From assembly GCA_023954195.1 (NCBI GenBank), contig JAMLIK010000005.1:248001-312000 (forward strand): 64,000 bases of DNA, read 5' to 3'. The notes beneath the pieces are model-generated. The model ran no database searches, was not told the DNA's origin, and saw nothing but the letters and a program-made list of their open reading frames with translations. Position numbers and translations under genes: made by a program. This document shows, in pieces, positions 29,876 through 42,096 of this stretch. How positions within the stretch are numbered: the stretch's first letter is position 1; the number at the start of each line of letters is the position of its first letter. This DNA comes from Xanthobacteraceae bacterium (lineage in GTDB: Bacteria > Pseudomonadota > Alphaproteobacteria > Rhizobiales > Xanthobacteraceae).

Positions 29876-30580
29876 ATGACGGATTCGACGCGCCCGCACG
29901 GCTCGTTTTTCGGGCGGCGCAAGGGCCACAAGCTTCGCCAGCATCAGGCCGACCTGATCGCGCGGCTGCTGCCGCGTCTCGCGCTCGACCTCAGCCAGAC
30001 GGCTCCGCCCGATTTGCGCGCGCTGTTCGATGTCGCGGTCGATTCGGTACGGCTCGAAATCGGCTTCGGCGGCGGCGAGCATCTCGTCGCCGAGGCGCTC
30101 GCGCGTCCCTCGACCGGCTTCATCGGCTGCGAGCCTTACGTCAACGGCATGGCGAAAATCCTCGTGCAGATCGAGGCGCGCGGCATCCGCAACATCCGCC
30201 TCGTCGCCGGCGATGCCGCCGAACTGCTGGCGTGGGCGCCGCCGCGATCGCTGACGCGGATCGACCTGATTCACCCCGACCCATGGCCGAAGCGCCGCCA
30301 CTGGAAGCGCCGCTTCGTGCAGGACGAAACCGTTGCCGCGATGGCGCGCGTCCTCGTGCCCGGCGGCGAGTTCCGCTTCGTCTGCGACATCGACAGTTAC
30401 GTGGAATGGACGCTCGCGCACCTCGTGCGCGCGCCGCAGTTCGAATGGCTGGCAGAATGCGCCGACGACTGGCGCACGCCATGGCCGGGCTACACCATGA
30501 CGCGCTACGGCCAAAAGGCAGCGCGCGAAGGGCGGCGGACGGCGTATCTGCGGTTTCGGCGGGAGAGCGACGCGGAATAA
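29876..30580 (+). CDS. trmB: tRNA (guanine-N7-)-methyltransferase
   Basis: A 234-residue SAM-dependent methyltransferase that makes m7G46 in tRNA. The SAM loop LEIGFGGGEHLV (about 59-70), the substrate motif HPDPWPKRRHWKRRF (about 132-146) and the C-terminal TRYGQKAAREGR are the standard TrmB signatures. It follows the XRE gene by 94 bp and ends just before a palindromic repeat at a convergent junction. Confidence 0.95.
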   Translation: MTDSTRPHGSFFGRRKGHKLRQHQADLIARLLPRLALDLSQTAPPDLRALFDVAVDSVRLEIGFGGGEHLVAEALARPSTGFIGCEPYVNGMAKILVQIEARGIRNIRLVAGDAAELLAWAPPRSLTRIDLIHPDPWPKRRHWKRRFVQDETVAAMARVLVPGGEFRFVCDIDSYVEWTLAHLVRAPQFEWLAECADDWRTPWPGYTMTRYGQKAAREGRRTAYLRFRRESDAE

Positions 30581-30590
30581 CCCCGCCGCG

Positions 30591-30724
30591 CGTCGCCCCC
30601 GCGCAGGCGGGGACCCAGACTCCGCAGCGCTTGCGATTTACGGATGGCCGTTAAGCGCCTCGAACGAACGCCTCGCCCACACAAGAATGCCAGGGGTTAT
30701 GGGTCCCCGCCTGCGCGGGGACGA
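30591..30724. repeat. GTCGTCCCCGC palindromic repeat, copy 2
   Basis: It begins CGTCGCCCCCGCGCAGGCGG with GGACCCAGAC and ends GGGGTTATGGGTCCCCGCC-tgc-GCGGGGACGAC. It occupies most of the 176-bp gap between convergent trmB and the dioxygenase gene, a position that suits a two-way terminator. Confidence 0.85.
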
Positions 30725-30756
30725 CCTGAGAGAGCGTGCTCGCAATGACGACGCTA

Positions 30757-31599
30757 TCACGACTTCGCCGACGCCCGCGCCTTCTTCACGTCGGTCGCTT
30801 CCCACACCATGCGCTTGCCGCGCTCGCGGCCCAACAGTTCGATCGGGTCGTGATTGTCGATGTGGCCGAACTGTCCCCTGTAAACGCTGTAGCCGCACAG
30901 TTCCTGCAAGCGGCGCGGGAAGCGTTGCGCGATCTCGCGCGGAATGCCGAGTTGCAGGTTCTCCTGCTGTCGCATCCAGCCCCAGCAATAGGCGCAGGAA
31001 AACGCGAAGCGCCTCGCGTCGCTGTCGTTGGCGCCGCCGCCGTGCCATAGCGCGCTGTCGAACAGCATGACGCTGCCCGCCGGCATCGTCGCCATCACCG
31101 TGTCGTAGTCCCTGCCGTATTCCGGCGCGCGATCGTATTTGTGGCTGCCGGGCACGATCCGGGTCGCGCCGTTGGTTTCGGTGAAATCCGATAGCGCCCA
31201 GATCGCGTTGAGCGTGATCGGAATGTGCGGGCGCGGCAGCGGAATGAGCTGGGTGTCCTCGTGGATCGGCTGCGCCTCCTGTCCCGGTCCCAGCACCAGC
31301 GAACAGAACGACGACAGCAGGCACTCCTTGTCGAGCACCGCTTCCACCACCGGCAGCACCGCCTCGTGCAGCGGCACCTCCCAGAACACCTCGTCGTAAG
31401 TCAGCAGGTTGTTGACGCGCAGCGTCTTGTAGCCCTCGAACGAGGTTTTCGCGGTGGAGAGCGAATGCTCGCGCTCGATCCGCTCCACCGCCGCCTTGAG
31501 GTCCGCGACCAGTTGCGGGGCCACGGCCCGCTCCAGCACGGTGTAGCCGTCGTTGCGGATGCGCTCGGCGTGAGCGGTGATGACGGCTTCGTCCAGCAT
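30757..31599 (-). CDS. Phytanoyl-CoA dioxygenase (PhyH) family protein
   Basis: A 280-residue Fe(II)/2-oxoglutarate oxygenase-fold protein. The facial triad is visible as H113 and D115 (PIHEDTQ) with distal H186 ([11 protein letters not shown]). The [14 protein letters not shown] segment is characteristic of PhyH proteins, and an arginine for 2-oxoglutarate is likely in [11 protein letters not shown]. The substrate is unknown; the family includes hydroxylases of fatty acyl-CoAs and secondary metabolites. It is divergent from rimP with a 253-bp upstream gap. Confidence 0.88.
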   Translation of the reverse strand: MLDEAVITAHAERIRNDGYTVLERAVAPQLVADLKAAVERIEREHSLSTAKTSFEGYKTLRVNNLLTYDEVFWEVPLHEAVLPVVEAVLDKECLLSSFCSLVLGPGQEAQPIHEDTQLIPLPRPHIPITLNAIWALSDFTETNGATRIVPGSHKYDRAPEYGRDYDTVMATMPAGSVMLFDSALWHGGGANDSDARRFAFSCAYCWGWMRQQENLQLGIPREIAQRFPRRLQELCGYSVYRGQFGHIDNHDPIELLGRERGKRMVWEATDVKKARASAKS

Positions 31600-31728
31600 T
31601 GCAGTTCCTCCGGGGCGCGCGCGGTTTCTTCAGGGTCCGCGACCGAGTTTAACCGCTGAAGGGCCGTTGTCAGCCGCACCGAGCCATGAAACGGCGATCA
31701 AATCGCCGCAACCAGGCTGCGCGGGCCC

Positions 31729-31757
31729 TTGCCGGATCGCCGGAAAGGCGCTATATG
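31729..31757 (+). promoter_or_regulatory. Housekeeping promoter of the rimP-nusA operon
   Basis: TTGCCG (31729-31734) and TATATG (31752-31757) are separated by exactly 17 bp, a good sigma-70-type match. Transcription would begin near 31764, giving a leader of about 90 nt before rimP. A CGGCGAT-caa-ATCGCCG hairpin lies just upstream (about 31692-31709). Confidence 0.5.
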
Positions 31758-31795
31758 CGCGCTCAACAGAAAAGTTCTCGTACGATGGCGTATTG

Positions 31796-31830
31796 AGAGT
31801 GGGCCCCCTCGGGACCCGCTCTTTTTTATT
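31796..31830 (+). terminator. Terminator hairpin (candidate attenuator) in the rimP leader
   Basis: AGAGTGGG (31796-31803) pairs with CCCGCTCT (31815-31822), one G-U pair included, around an inner CCC/GGG stem, and is followed directly by TTTTTTATT. It lies between the predicted promoter and the rimP start, 20-odd bases before the ATG. Any transcript from that promoter must read through it. This fits attenuation of an operon encoding NusA, a termination factor known to autoregulate in other bacteria. Confidence 0.7.
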
Positions 31831-31852
31831 ACCTGAACGCCCCCGGAGCCTG

Positions 31853-32593
31853 ATGACCGACACCGCGACAAGCGACGACCTCCTGAACGAGCCCCGCCTG
31901 ATGACGGAACCTGGCGTCGCCGCGCGGGTGGCCGCCGTCGCGACCCCGGTGCTGCAAGGCATGGGCTACCGGCTGGTCCGCATCAAAATCTCGGGCGAGG
32001 CCGGCTGCACCGTGCAGATCATGGCGGAGCGGCCGGACGGAACCATGCTGATCGACGATTGCGAGGCGGTGTCGAAGGCGCTGTCGCCGGTGCTGGACGT
32101 CGAGGACCCGATCGAGCGGGCCTACCGGCTGGAGATTTCCTCGCCCGGCATCGATCGGCCGCTGGTCCGCCGCTCGGACTTCGAGCGCGCGCGGGGTCAT
32201 CTGGCGAAGATCGACATGGCCGCGCCGCATCAGGGCCGCAAGCGGTTTCGCGGCATTCTGGAAAGCCTCGACGGCGACGACCTGCTGTTGCGCCGCGACG
32301 ATCCGCCGGCCGGCGAGGACGCCGTGGTGGCGCTGCCGCTGCATGACATCGGCGACGCGCGGCTGGTACTGACCGACGAACTGATCGCGGAATCGATGCG
32401 CCGCGGCAAGGCCGCCGAGCGCGAATTGAAGGAAAGTCTCGGCATCGAGGCGGCTCCGCCCGCGCACGCCAAAAAGGCCCGCGCCAAGGGCGCGAAGCCG
32501 AAAAAGAAGCCGCTTCCGAAGAATACCAAACAGCACCGTCTTGCCGCCGACGCGCGGCTCGCCGGCGTGATCGATCCCATCGAAGGAGACTGA
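31853..32593 (+). CDS. rimP: Ribosome maturation factor RimP
   Basis: A 246-residue 30S assembly factor. The conserved core is present ([49 protein letters not shown]). A lysine-rich C-terminal tail from about residue 200 ([17 protein letters not shown]) is longer than in enterobacterial RimP, as usual in alphaproteobacteria. First gene of the translation superoperon; nusA starts 3 bp after its stop. Confidence 0.94.
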   Translation: MTDTATSDDLLNEPRLMTEPGVAARVAAVATPVLQGMGYRLVRIKISGEAGCTVQIMAERPDGTMLIDDCEAVSKALSPVLDVEDPIERAYRLEISSPGIDRPLVRRSDFERARGHLAKIDMAAPHQGRKRFRGILESLDGDDLLLRRDDPPAGEDAVVALPLHDIGDARLVLTDELIAESMRRGKAAERELKESLGIEAAPPAHAKKARAKGAKPKKKPLPKNTKQHRLAADARLAGVIDPIEGD

Positions 32594-32596
32594 ACC

Positions 32597-34225
32597 ATGG
32601 CCGCCGTCAGCGCCAACCGGCTTGAACTGTTGCAGATCGCCGACGCGGTCGCGCGTGAAAAGTCGATCGACCGCAACATCGTCATCGAGGCGATGGAAGA
32701 CGCCATCGCCAAGGCCGCCCGCGCCCGCTACGGCGCCGAGACCGACGTCCACGCCGAGATTCATCCGAAGACCGGCCAGCTCTCGCTCACCCGCCACATG
32801 CTGGTGGTCGAGCAGGTCGAGAACGCCGCCAACCAGATTTCGCTGATCGACGCCCAGCGCGCCAACCCCGGCGCGCAAATCGGCGACACCATCGCCGACA
32901 CGCTGCCGCCGCTGGAATACGGCCGCATCGCGGCGCAGTCGGCCAAGCAGGTGATCGTGCAGAAGGTGCGCGAGGCCGAGCGCGACCGCCAGTATCAGGA
33001 ATTCAAGGACCGCATCGGCGACATCGTCAACGGCGTCGTCAAGCGCGTCGAATACGGCAGCGTCATCGTCGATCTCGGCCGCGGCGAGGCCATCATCCGC
33101 CGCGACGAGATGCTGCCGCGCGAGGTGTTCCGCAACGGCGACCGGGTCCGCGCCTTCGTGTTCGACGTCCGCCGCGAAACCCGCGGGCCGCAGATTTTCC
33201 TCTCCCGCACCCATCCGCAATTCATGGCGAAGCTGTTCGCGCAGGAAGTGCCGGAAATCTACGACGGTATCGTGGAGATCAAGGCGGTGGCCCGCGACCC
33301 CGGCTCGCGCGCGAAAATCGGCGTGATTTCGCGCGATTCCTCGGTCGATCCGGTCGGCGCCTGCGTCGGCATGCGCGGCTCGCGCGTGCAGGCGGTGGTC
33401 AACGAATTGCAGGGCGAGAAGATCGACATCATTCCCTGGTCGCCGGACATCGCGACCTTCGTGGTCAACGCGCTCGCGCCGGCGGAAGTCTCCAAGGTGG
33501 TGATCGACGAGGATCGCGAGCGCATCGAGGTTGTGGTTCCGGACACCAATAACCAATTATCCCTTGCGATCGGCCGGCGCGGCCAGAACGTGCGGCTGGC
33601 CTCGCAGCTCACCGGCTGGGACATCGACATCCTGACCGAATCGGAGGAATCCGAGCGCCGTCAGGCCGATTTCGAGAACTCGACGCGGGCGTTCATGGAA
33701 GCCCTCAACGTCGACGAGGTGGTCGGCCAGTTGCTGGCGTCGGAAGGCTTTACCTCGGTGGAGGAACTGGCGCTGGTCGACGTCCGCGAATTGGCGAGCA
33801 TCGAGGGTTTCGACGACGAGACCGCCGAGGAATTGCAGAGCCGCGCCCGCGAATATCTTGAAACGCTGGAGGCGGAGCTGGAAGCGCGGCGCAAGGAACT
33901 GGGGGTCGAGGACGCCCTCAAGGAGGTGCCCGGCATCACCTCGAAGATGCTGGTCAAGCTCGGCGAGAACGACGTCAAGACCGTCGAGGATCTGGCCGGC
34001 TGCGCCACCGACGATCTGGCCGGTTGGACCGAGCGCAAGGACGGCGGCGAGGTCACCAAATATCCCGGCTTCTTCGACGGCATCGAGCTGTCGCGCGAGG
34101 ATGCCGAACACCTCATCATGCAGGCGCGGCTCGCCGCCGGCTGGATCACCGAGGCCGACCTCGCCAAGGATGATGACAAGGACGGCGGCGAGGACGCCGA
34201 GGCCGCCGAACACCACACGGTTTAA
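32597..34225 (+). CDS. nusA: Transcription termination/antitermination factor NusA
   Basis: A 542-residue RNA polymerase-binding factor. Domain order is the N-terminal polymerase-binding domain (1-130), S1 (about 137-200; [23 protein letters not shown]), KH1 and KH2 (about 230-350; [23 protein letters not shown] and [18 protein letters not shown]), and two acidic helix-hairpin-helix repeats (about 370-520). The acidic tail ends [11 protein letters not shown]. It probably acts on its own operon's leader hairpin (inference). Confidence 0.97.
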   Translation: MAAVSANRLELLQIADAVAREKSIDRNIVIEAMEDAIAKAARARYGAETDVHAEIHPKTGQLSLTRHMLVVEQVENAANQISLIDAQRANPGAQIGDTIADTLPPLEYGRIAAQSAKQVIVQKVREAERDRQYQEFKDRIGDIVNGVVKRVEYGSVIVDLGRGEAIIRRDEMLPREVFRNGDRVRAFVFDVRRETRGPQIFLSRTHPQFMAKLFAQEVPEIYDGIVEIKAVARDPGSRAKIGVISRDSSVDPVGACVGMRGSRVQAVVNELQGEKIDIIPWSPDIATFVVNALAPAEVSKVVIDEDRERIEVVVPDTNNQLSLAIGRRGQNVRLASQLTGWDIDILTESEESERRQADFENSTRAFMEALNVDEVVGQLLASEGFTSVEELALVDVRELASIEGFDDETAEELQSRAREYLETLEAELEARRKELGVEDALKEVPGITSKMLVKLGENDVKTVEDLAGCATDDLAGWTERKDGGEVTKYPGFFDGIELSREDAEHLIMQARLAAGWITEADLAKDDDKDGGEDAEAAEHHTV

Positions 34226-34242
34226 GGAGCCATGTCACCGGT

Positions 34243-34980
34243 ATGCTTGACCACGTCGACCCGGCCGATCCCGATCACGGCCCCCGGACCGCAAGGCCCG
34301 GGACCGCGCGGATGTGCGTGGTCACGCGCCAGGTCAAGCCGATCGACGAGCTGATCCGCTTCGTCGTCGGCCCCGCCGGCGACGTCGTGCCCGATCTCAA
34401 GCGCAAGCTGCCCGGCCGCGGCCTGTGGGTGAGCGCCACCCACGGCGCGGTGGCGGAGGCGGCGCGGCGCGGCCTGTTCGCGCGCGGCTTCAAGCGCGCC
34501 GTCAAACCCGCCCCGTCGCTCGCCGACGACACCGAGCGGCTGCTGGCGCGCGGCGTGGTCGAGGCGCTGGCGATGGCGGCCAAGGCTTCCCTTGTGGTGG
34601 CCGGATTCGGCAAGGTCGAGGACGCCTTGGCGCGCGGCCAGGCGGTGGCGCTGCTGCATGCCAGCGACGGCGCCGCCGACGGCATCCGCAAGCTCGACGC
34701 CAAACGAATGGCGGCTATTCGCCCGATCGGCGCCGGCGAGGACGAAATAACCGGAATTCCGGTCATTTCCGTGCTGACCTCGGCAGAATTGGATTTGGCA
34801 CTTGGCCGCTCAAATGTGATACATGCTGCCGTGCTCGCCGGCCCGGCCGGTCAAACGTTCCTGTCGCGGAGCCAGATCCTGGTCCGATACCGGATGGCCA
34901 ACGACGGCGGAACCGATAACAAGACGACACCCGTTTCGCAGACAAGACCCGCGCGAAACCGCGCACCGCAACACGACTAG
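34243..34980 (+). CDS. YlxR (DUF448) RNA-binding protein fused to an L7Ae-like domain
   Basis: 245 residues. The N-terminal DUF448/YlxR domain (about 22-100) has [22 protein letters not shown] and [33 protein letters not shown] segment at about 105-195 resembles the ribosomal L7Ae/L30e fold ([31 protein letters not shown]). Stand-alone YlxR in Firmicutes binds RNA and modulates RNase P. The two-domain form between nusA and infB is common in alphaproteobacteria, and its exact role is not known. The last 40 residues are low-complexity. Confidence 0.88.
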   Translation: MLDHVDPADPDHGPRTARPGTARMCVVTRQVKPIDELIRFVVGPAGDVVPDLKRKLPGRGLWVSATHGAVAEAARRGLFARGFKRAVKPAPSLADDTERLLARGVVEALAMAAKASLVVAGFGKVEDALARGQAVALLHASDGAADGIRKLDAKRMAAIRPIGAGEDEITGIPVISVLTSAELDLALGRSNVIHAAVLAGPAGQTFLSRSQILVRYRMANDGGTDNKTTPVSQTRPARNRAPQHD

Positions 34981-34997
34981 AAGATTGGGACTGCTGT

Positions 34998-37625
34998 ATG
35001 GTTGATACGAAGAATCCTGGCGACAAGACTTTGAGCGTCAGCCCGACCAAGACCTTGACGCTGAAACCGCGCGTCGAGCAGGGCACCGTGCGCCAGAGTT
35101 TCAGCCACGGCCGTACCAAGCAGGTGGTGGTCGAGAAGCGCGGCAAGCGCCGTATCGGCGGCGACGCGCCGGCGACCGAGCCCGCCGCCAAGGCCGAACC
35201 CGCCGCCGCCCGGCCCGCGGCGACGCCCGCCCGCGCGCCGTCGCGCCCGACGCCGCCGGCCCGCGCCGGCTCCGGCGTGGTGTTGCGCACGCTGACCGAG
35301 GACGAGCGCAGCGCCCGCGCCTCGGCGCTGGCCGACGCCCGGCTGCGCGAGGAGGAGGAGCGCCGCGCCGCCGAGGCCGAGGCCGAGCGCCGCAAGAGCC
35401 GCGAATACATCGAACAGCAGGAGCGTGAGGCCGCCGAGGCCCGCCGCAAGGCCGAGGAAGAACGCCACCGGCTGGAGGAGGAAGCCAAGCGCAAGGCCGA
35501 GATTCAGGCCAAGAAAAGCATCGAGGCGGAAGCCAAGCCGGCCGCGCCCGGCGGCGCGCCGGTGCGTCCCGCCGCCACCACGGCCCGCGCGCCGATCCCG
35601 ACCGCGCGGCCGGGTACGGTCGCCGCCGACGGCAGCGATGAGGACGAGGCGCCGCGCATGGTGCGCCGTCCCGGCGGCGGGGCCGCCCGCCCGGTCGTCG
35701 CCCCGAAGCCGACGGCGAAGCCCGGCCCGCAGAAGCAGCGCGGCCGCCTCACCGTGGTCACCGCGCTCAACGCCGACGACGTGCGCGAGCGCTCGATCGC
35801 CTCGTTCCGCCGCCGCACCCAGCGCCTCAAGGGCCACGCCTCCAACGAGCCGAAGGAGAAGCTGGTCCGCGAGGTGACGATTCCGGAAGCGATCACCATT
35901 CAGGAACTCGCCAACCGGATGTCGGAGCGCGCGGTCGACGTCATCCGCATGCTGATGAAGCAGGGCGCGATGCACAAGATCACCGACGTGATCGACGCCG
36001 ACACCGCGCAACTGATCGCGGAGGAACTCGGCCACACCGTCAAGCGCGTCGCCGCCTCGGACGTCGAGGAGGGTCTGTTCGACGTCGTCGACGATTCCAC
36101 CGACACCGAGCCGCGCTCGCCGGTGGTCACCGTGATGGGCCACGTCGACCACGGCAAGACCTCGCTGCTCGACGCGCTGCGCCACGCCAACGTGGTGTCG
36201 GGCGAAGCCGGCGGCATCACCCAGCACATCGGCGCCTATCAGGTGACCGCGCCGGGCGGCCAGAAGATCACCTTCATCGACACCCCCGGCCACGCCGCGT
36301 TCACCGCGATGCGCGCGCGCGGCGCCAAGGTCACCGACATCGTCATCCTGGTGGTGGCGGCGGACGACGGCGTGATGCCGCAGACCATCGAGGCGATCAA
36401 CCACGCCAAGGCGGCCGGCGTGCCGATCATCGTGGCGATCAACAAGATCGACAAGCCGGAGGCCAAGCCCGAGCGCGTGCGCACCGAACTGTTGCAACAC
36501 GACGTCCAGGTGGAATCCTTTGGCGGCGACGTGGTCGATGTCGAGGTGTCGGCCAAGAACAAGACCAATCTCGACAAGCTCTTGGAAATGATCTCGTTGC
36601 AGGCCGAACTGCTCGACCTCAAGACCAATTCGCAGCGTCCGGCCGAAGGCACGGTGATCGAGGCCAAGCTCGATCGCGGCCGCGGTCCGGTGGCCACCGT
36701 GCTGGTTCAGCGCGGCACGCTGCGGGTCGGCGACATCATCATCGCCGGCGCCGAAATGGGCCGCGTCCGCGCGCTGATTTCCGATCAGGGCGAGACCATC
36801 GAGGAAGCCGGCCCCTCGGTGCCGGTGGAGGTGCTCGGCTTCAACGGCCCGCCGGAAGCCGGCGACCGGCTCGCCGTGGTCGAGAACGAGACCCGCGCCC
36901 GTCAGGTCACGAGCTATCGCGCGCATCAGAAGCGCGAGAACGCCGCCGCCAGCATCTCCGGCATGCGCGGCTCGCTCGAACAGATGATGTCGCAGCTCAA
37001 GACCTCGGGCCGCAAGGAATTCCCGCTGGTCATCAAGGCCGACGTGCAGGGCTCGCTGGAAGCGATCCTCGGCTCGCTGGAAAAGCTTGGCACCGACGAG
37101 GTCGCCGCGCGCATCCTGCATGCGGGGGTCGGCGGCATCTCGGAATCCGACGTGACGCTGGCGGAAGGCTTCAACGCGGCAATCATCGGCTTCTCGGTGC
37201 GCGCCAACAAGGAGGCCGCCGCGCTCGCCAAGCGCAACGGCATCGAAATCCGTTACTACAACATCATCTACGACCTGGTGGACGACGTGAAGAAGGCGAT
37301 GAGCGGCCTGCTCGCGCCGACGCTTCGCGAGACCATGCTCGGCAACGCGCAGATCCTGGAGGTGTTCAACATCTCCAAGGTCGGCAAGGTGGCCGGCTGC
37401 CGCGTCACCGACGGCACCGTGGAGCGCGGCGCCAACGTGCGCCTGATCCGCGACAACGTCGTGGTCCACGAGGGCAAGCTCTCGACCCTGAAGCGGTTCA
37501 AGGACGAAGTGAAGGAAGTGCAGTCCGGCCAGGAATGCGGCATGGCCTTCGAAAGCTACCACGACATGCGCGTCGGCGACGTCATCGAGTGCTATCGCGT
37601 GGAGACGATCCAGCGTTCGCTGTGA
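34998..37625 (+). CDS. infB: Translation initiation factor IF-2
   Basis: An 875-residue GTPase that brings fMet-tRNA to the 30S subunit. A long Ala/Arg/Glu/Lys-rich charged linker (about 50-260) includes a coiled-coil-like [15 protein letters not shown] stretch. Next comes the IF2_N domain, then the G domain with G1 GHVDHGKT (381-388), G3 DTPGHAAF and G4 NKID, then domains II-IV, with the C-terminal tRNA-binding region near the end. The length is typical of the group. A palindromic repeat separates it from rbfA. Confidence 0.97.
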   Translation: MVDTKNPGDKTLSVSPTKTLTLKPRVEQGTVRQSFSHGRTKQVVVEKRGKRRIGGDAPATEPAAKAEPAAARPAATPARAPSRPTPPARAGSGVVLRTLTEDERSARASALADARLREEEERRAAEAEAERRKSREYIEQQEREAAEARRKAEEERHRLEEEAKRKAEIQAKKSIEAEAKPAAPGGAPVRPAATTARAPIPTARPGTVAADGSDEDEAPRMVRRPGGGAARPVVAPKPTAKPGPQKQRGRLTVVTALNADDVRERSIASFRRRTQRLKGHASNEPKEKLVREVTIPEAITIQELANRMSERAVDVIRMLMKQGAMHKITDVIDADTAQLIAEELGHTVKRVAASDVEEGLFDVVDDSTDTEPRSPVVTVMGHVDHGKTSLLDALRHANVVSGEAGGITQHIGAYQVTAPGGQKITFIDTPGHAAFTAMRARGAKVTDIVILVVAADDGVMPQTIEAINHAKAAGVPIIVAINKIDKPEAKPERVRTELLQHDVQVESFGGDVVDVEVSAKNKTNLDKLLEMISLQAELLDLKTNSQRPAEGTVIEAKLDRGRGPVATVLVQRGTLRVGDIIIAGAEMGRVRALISDQGETIEEAGPSVPVEVLGFNGPPEAGDRLAVVENETRARQVTSYRAHQKRENAAASISGMRGSLEQMMSQLKTSGRKEFPLVIKADVQGSLEAILGSLEKLGTDEVAARILHAGVGGISESDVTLAEGFNAAIIGFSVRANKEAAALAKRNGIEIRYYNIIYDLVDDVKKAMSGLLAPTLRETMLGNAQILEVFNISKVGKVAGCRVTDGTVERGANVRLIRDNVVVHEGKLSTLKRFKDEVKEVQSGQECGMAFESYHDMRVGDVIECYRVETIQRSL

Positions 37626-37661
37626 GTCCAAATCTCACAATGAATCTGGAGCGCGAGCGAC

Positions 37662-37750
37662 CGTCATGCTCCGCGAAGGCGGAGCATCCAGTACGCTGTA
37701 AATCATGAATGTTTGGAATACGGGATCATCCGCCTTCGCGGATGATGACC
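37662..37750. repeat. GTCAT...ATCCA / GGAT...ATGAC palindromic repeat, copy 2
   Basis: CGTCATGCTCCGC-gaa-GGCGGAGCATCCAGTA at the left; GGGATCATCCGCC-ttc-GCGGATGATGAC at the right. It is inserted between infB and rbfA inside an essential operon, where it could form an mRNA hairpin that affects downstream expression or decay. Confidence 0.85.
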
Positions 37751-37769
37751 GCAATTCGGATTTCAACCC

Positions 37770-38186
37770 ATGCCTCGCCACCATCAGCCCGCGAAACATC
37801 CCGGCGGCTCGCAGCGCCAGTTGCGCGTCGGCGAAACCGTGCGTCACGCCATCGCGGAAATTCTCGCGCATGGCGACGTGCACGATCCCGACCTCGAAAG
37901 CCACATCGTCACCGTCCCCGAAGTGCGGATGTCGCCGGACCTCAAGCTCGCCACCGTCTACGTGATGCCGCTCGGCGGCGACGACATCGATGCGGTGCTC
38001 AAAGCCTTCGACCGCAACAAGAAGTTTCTGCGCGGCGAGGTGGCGCGGCGCGTTAACTTAAAATTTGCGCCTGATCTTCGCTTCCGCGTTGACGATCGAT
38101 TCGAGGAAGCGGAACGGATCGAGAAATTATTGCGAACGCCCGCGGTCCAGCGCGACCTCAAATCCGATTCGAACGAAAGTGAATGA
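37770..38186 (+). CDS. rbfA: Ribosome-binding factor A
   Basis: A 138-residue KH-fold 30S maturation factor. Conserved text: [41 protein letters not shown] and [26 protein letters not shown]. The start ATG 37770 lies after the repeat. The stop overlaps the truB start by ATGA. Confidence 0.95.
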   Translation: MPRHHQPAKHPGGSQRQLRVGETVRHAIAEILAHGDVHDPDLESHIVTVPEVRMSPDLKLATVYVMPLGGDDIDAVLKAFDRNKKFLRGEVARRVNLKFAPDLRFRVDDRFEEAERIEKLLRTPAVQRDLKSDSNESE

Positions 38187-39289
38187 CCGTGACCTCGCCC
38201 AACGACGCTGTCGCCACCCAGAACGCCGATCTCCGCCCCGGCGGCGAAAATAATTTCGGCCCCACGGCGGACCGGATGCGCGCCACCAACGACCCGCGCG
38301 CCGGCAAGCCACGCCAGGGCGGCCAGCACAAGCGCGACCGCCGCGACGTCCACGGCTGGGTGGTGCTGGACAAGCCGATCGGCATGACCTCGACGCAGGC
38401 CGTCGCCGTGGTGAAGCGGCTGTTCAACGCCAAGCGCGCCGGCCACGCCGGCACCCTCGATCCGCTGGCCTCCGGGGGCTTGCCGATCGCGATGGGCGAA
38501 GCCACCAAGACGGTGCCGTTCGTGATGGACGGCCGCAAGCGCTACCGCTTCACCGTGACCTGGGGCGAGGAGCGCGATACCGACGACACCGAGGGCCGCG
38601 TGACGCACACCAGCGACGCCCGCCCCACGGCGGAGGCGATCGCCGCGCTGCTGCCGCGCTTCACCGGGCTGATCGAACAGATCCCGCCGCAATACTCCGC
38701 GATCAAGATCCAGGGCGAGCGCGCCTATGACCTGGCGCGCGACGGCGAAGTGGTGGACCTGAAACCCCGCCCGGTCGAGATTCACGAATTAGTCCTTATC
38801 GAACAGCCGGATAGCTCCCATTCGGTGTTCGAGGCCGAATGCGGCAAGGGCACCTATGTGCGGTCGCTGGCCCGCGACATCGGCCGCCTGCTCGGCTGCT
38901 ACGGCCATATCAGCGCCCTGCGCCGCACCGAGGTCGGCCCGTTCGACGAGGCCGACATGATTCCGCTGGCGGATCTGGAGGCTTTGTGCGATAGAGCCGC
39001 GTCCGGCGAGGGCAGCCTCGCCGACGCACTGCTGCCCGTTGAGACCGCGCTGGACGACATCCCGGCACTGGCCGTCACACGGGCGGACGCGGCAAGGCTC
39101 CATCGGGGCCAGGCCGTTTTGTTGCGCGGACGGGATGCGCCTCATAGCAGCGGCACAGTCTATGTCACGGTGGCAGGCCGGCTTCTGGCCCTCGCCGAAC
39201 TGGGCAATGGCGAACTCATCCCCAAGCGCGTCTTCAACCTGTCCGGGCTGACTGCCAGCGCCGGTCGCAACAGCAACGAAAGAGCATGA
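38183..39289 (+). CDS. truB: tRNA pseudouridine(55) synthase
   Basis: A 368-residue pseudouridine synthase acting on the T-loop U55 of tRNAs. The catalytic aspartate is D93 in [12 protein letters not shown], and [13 protein letters not shown] and the [20 protein letters not shown] segment are diagnostic. A disordered Asn/Gly/Arg-rich N-terminal extension of about 55 residues precedes the catalytic domain ([15 protein letters not shown]). It ends 2 bases before rpsO. Confidence 0.95.
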   Translation: MTVTSPNDAVATQNADLRPGGENNFGPTADRMRATNDPRAGKPRQGGQHKRDRRDVHGWVVLDKPIGMTSTQAVAVVKRLFNAKRAGHAGTLDPLASGGLPIAMGEATKTVPFVMDGRKRYRFTVTWGEERDTDDTEGRVTHTSDARPTAEAIAALLPRFTGLIEQIPPQYSAIKIQGERAYDLARDGEVVDLKPRPVEIHELVLIEQPDSSHSVFEAECGKGTYVRSLARDIGRLLGCYGHISALRRTEVGPFDEADMIPLADLEALCDRAASGEGSLADALLPVETALDDIPALAVTRADAARLHRGQAVLLRGRDAPHSSGTVYVTVAGRLLALAELGNGELIPKRVFNLSGLTASAGRNSNERA

Positions 39290-39291
39290 CG

Positions 39292-39561
39292 ATGTCGATT
39301 ACCGCCGAACGCAAAGCGGAAGTCATCAAGTCGAACGCCAACAAGGCCGGCGACACCGGCTCGCCCGAGGTCCAGGTCGCGATCCTCTCGGAACGCATCG
39401 CCAACCTCACCGAGCACTTCAAGACCCACGGCAAGGACAACCATTCGCGCCGCGGCCTGCTCAAGCTCGTCTCCACCCGCCGCTCGCTTCTCGACTACGT
39501 CAAGAAGAAGGACGAGGCGCGTTACAGGGCGATGCTGGAGAAGCACAACATCCGCCGCTGA
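39292..39561 (+). CDS. rpsO: 30S ribosomal protein S15
   Basis: 89 residues, the exact family length: [59 protein letters not shown], ending KHNIRR. ATG 39292 gives the canonical N-terminus; an ATG at 39286 adds only Met-Thr. It binds 16S rRNA early in 30S assembly. It is followed by the hairpin-rich leader of pnp, the conserved rpsO-pnp pair. Confidence 0.97.
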   Translation: MSITAERKAEVIKSNANKAGDTGSPEVQVAILSERIANLTEHFKTHGKDNHSRRGLLKLVSTRRSLLDYVKKKDEARYRAMLEKHNIRR

Positions 39562-39579
39562 GCGGCAGGTGACAATCCC

Positions 39580-39706
39580 GCCTCTCGCCATCGGGGAGAG
39601 GTGAGGAAAAGGGTCCAGCGGCAATCCGGCGGCTGGGCAACGGACGGGCGAGGCGCCCGTCGCGCGGGCAAATGGCCGCGATCGCAGGACGATCGCGTCG
39701 CCCGCA
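39580..39706 (+). promoter_or_regulatory. Hairpin-rich rpsO-pnp spacer (candidate RNase III / autoregulation site)
   Basis: The 323-bp gap 39562-39884 holds no gene. It contains a CCTCTC...GAGAGG hairpin (39580-39602) and a perfect 8-bp stem GACGGGCG-agg-CGCCCGTC (39643-39661). It also has a long stem in which CGCGATCG (39677-39684) and CGATCGCG (39690-39697) pair perfectly, inside outer GCGGGC/GCCCGC arms (to about 39706). In enterobacteria a double-stranded pnp leader is cut by RNase III and used for PNPase autocontrol. The position and structure here suggest the same, but no T-run marks them as terminators. Confidence 0.5.
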
Positions 39707-39884
39707 CCATCGGAAGGATGGACGCCATTCAAGATGCCAGAGCCATGGCAGGATCGCCGGACGCTGGTTTCGCGGATAAAACGGCACCGGATCGGTGCCG
39801 CCGCGAACAGCGTCCCGCCGTCTTGCGCATGGCTTTCGTGCTTTGAGGCTCCCAGCCGGCCGACGAACCATGAAAGAAGATCCC

Positions 39885-42044
<2,160 letters not shown>

Positions 42045-42066
42045 GCGGCCAACAGCCGATCGATTG

Positions 42067-42096
42067 AAAAGGGCGGCCGCGCGGCCGCCCTTTTTG
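42067..42096 (+). terminator. Strong intrinsic terminator after pnp
   Basis: GGGCGGCC-gcgc-GGCCGCCC (42071-42090) is followed by CTTTTTGTT and preceded by AAAA, so it can act on both strands. It ends the rimP-to-pnp operon and abuts the stop codon of the convergent downstream gene. Confidence 0.9.

Noticed and set aside
34977-37631. An 884-codon open frame on the reverse strand opposite infB
   Set aside because: Same reason; the forward frame is an intact IF-2 with all GTPase motifs.
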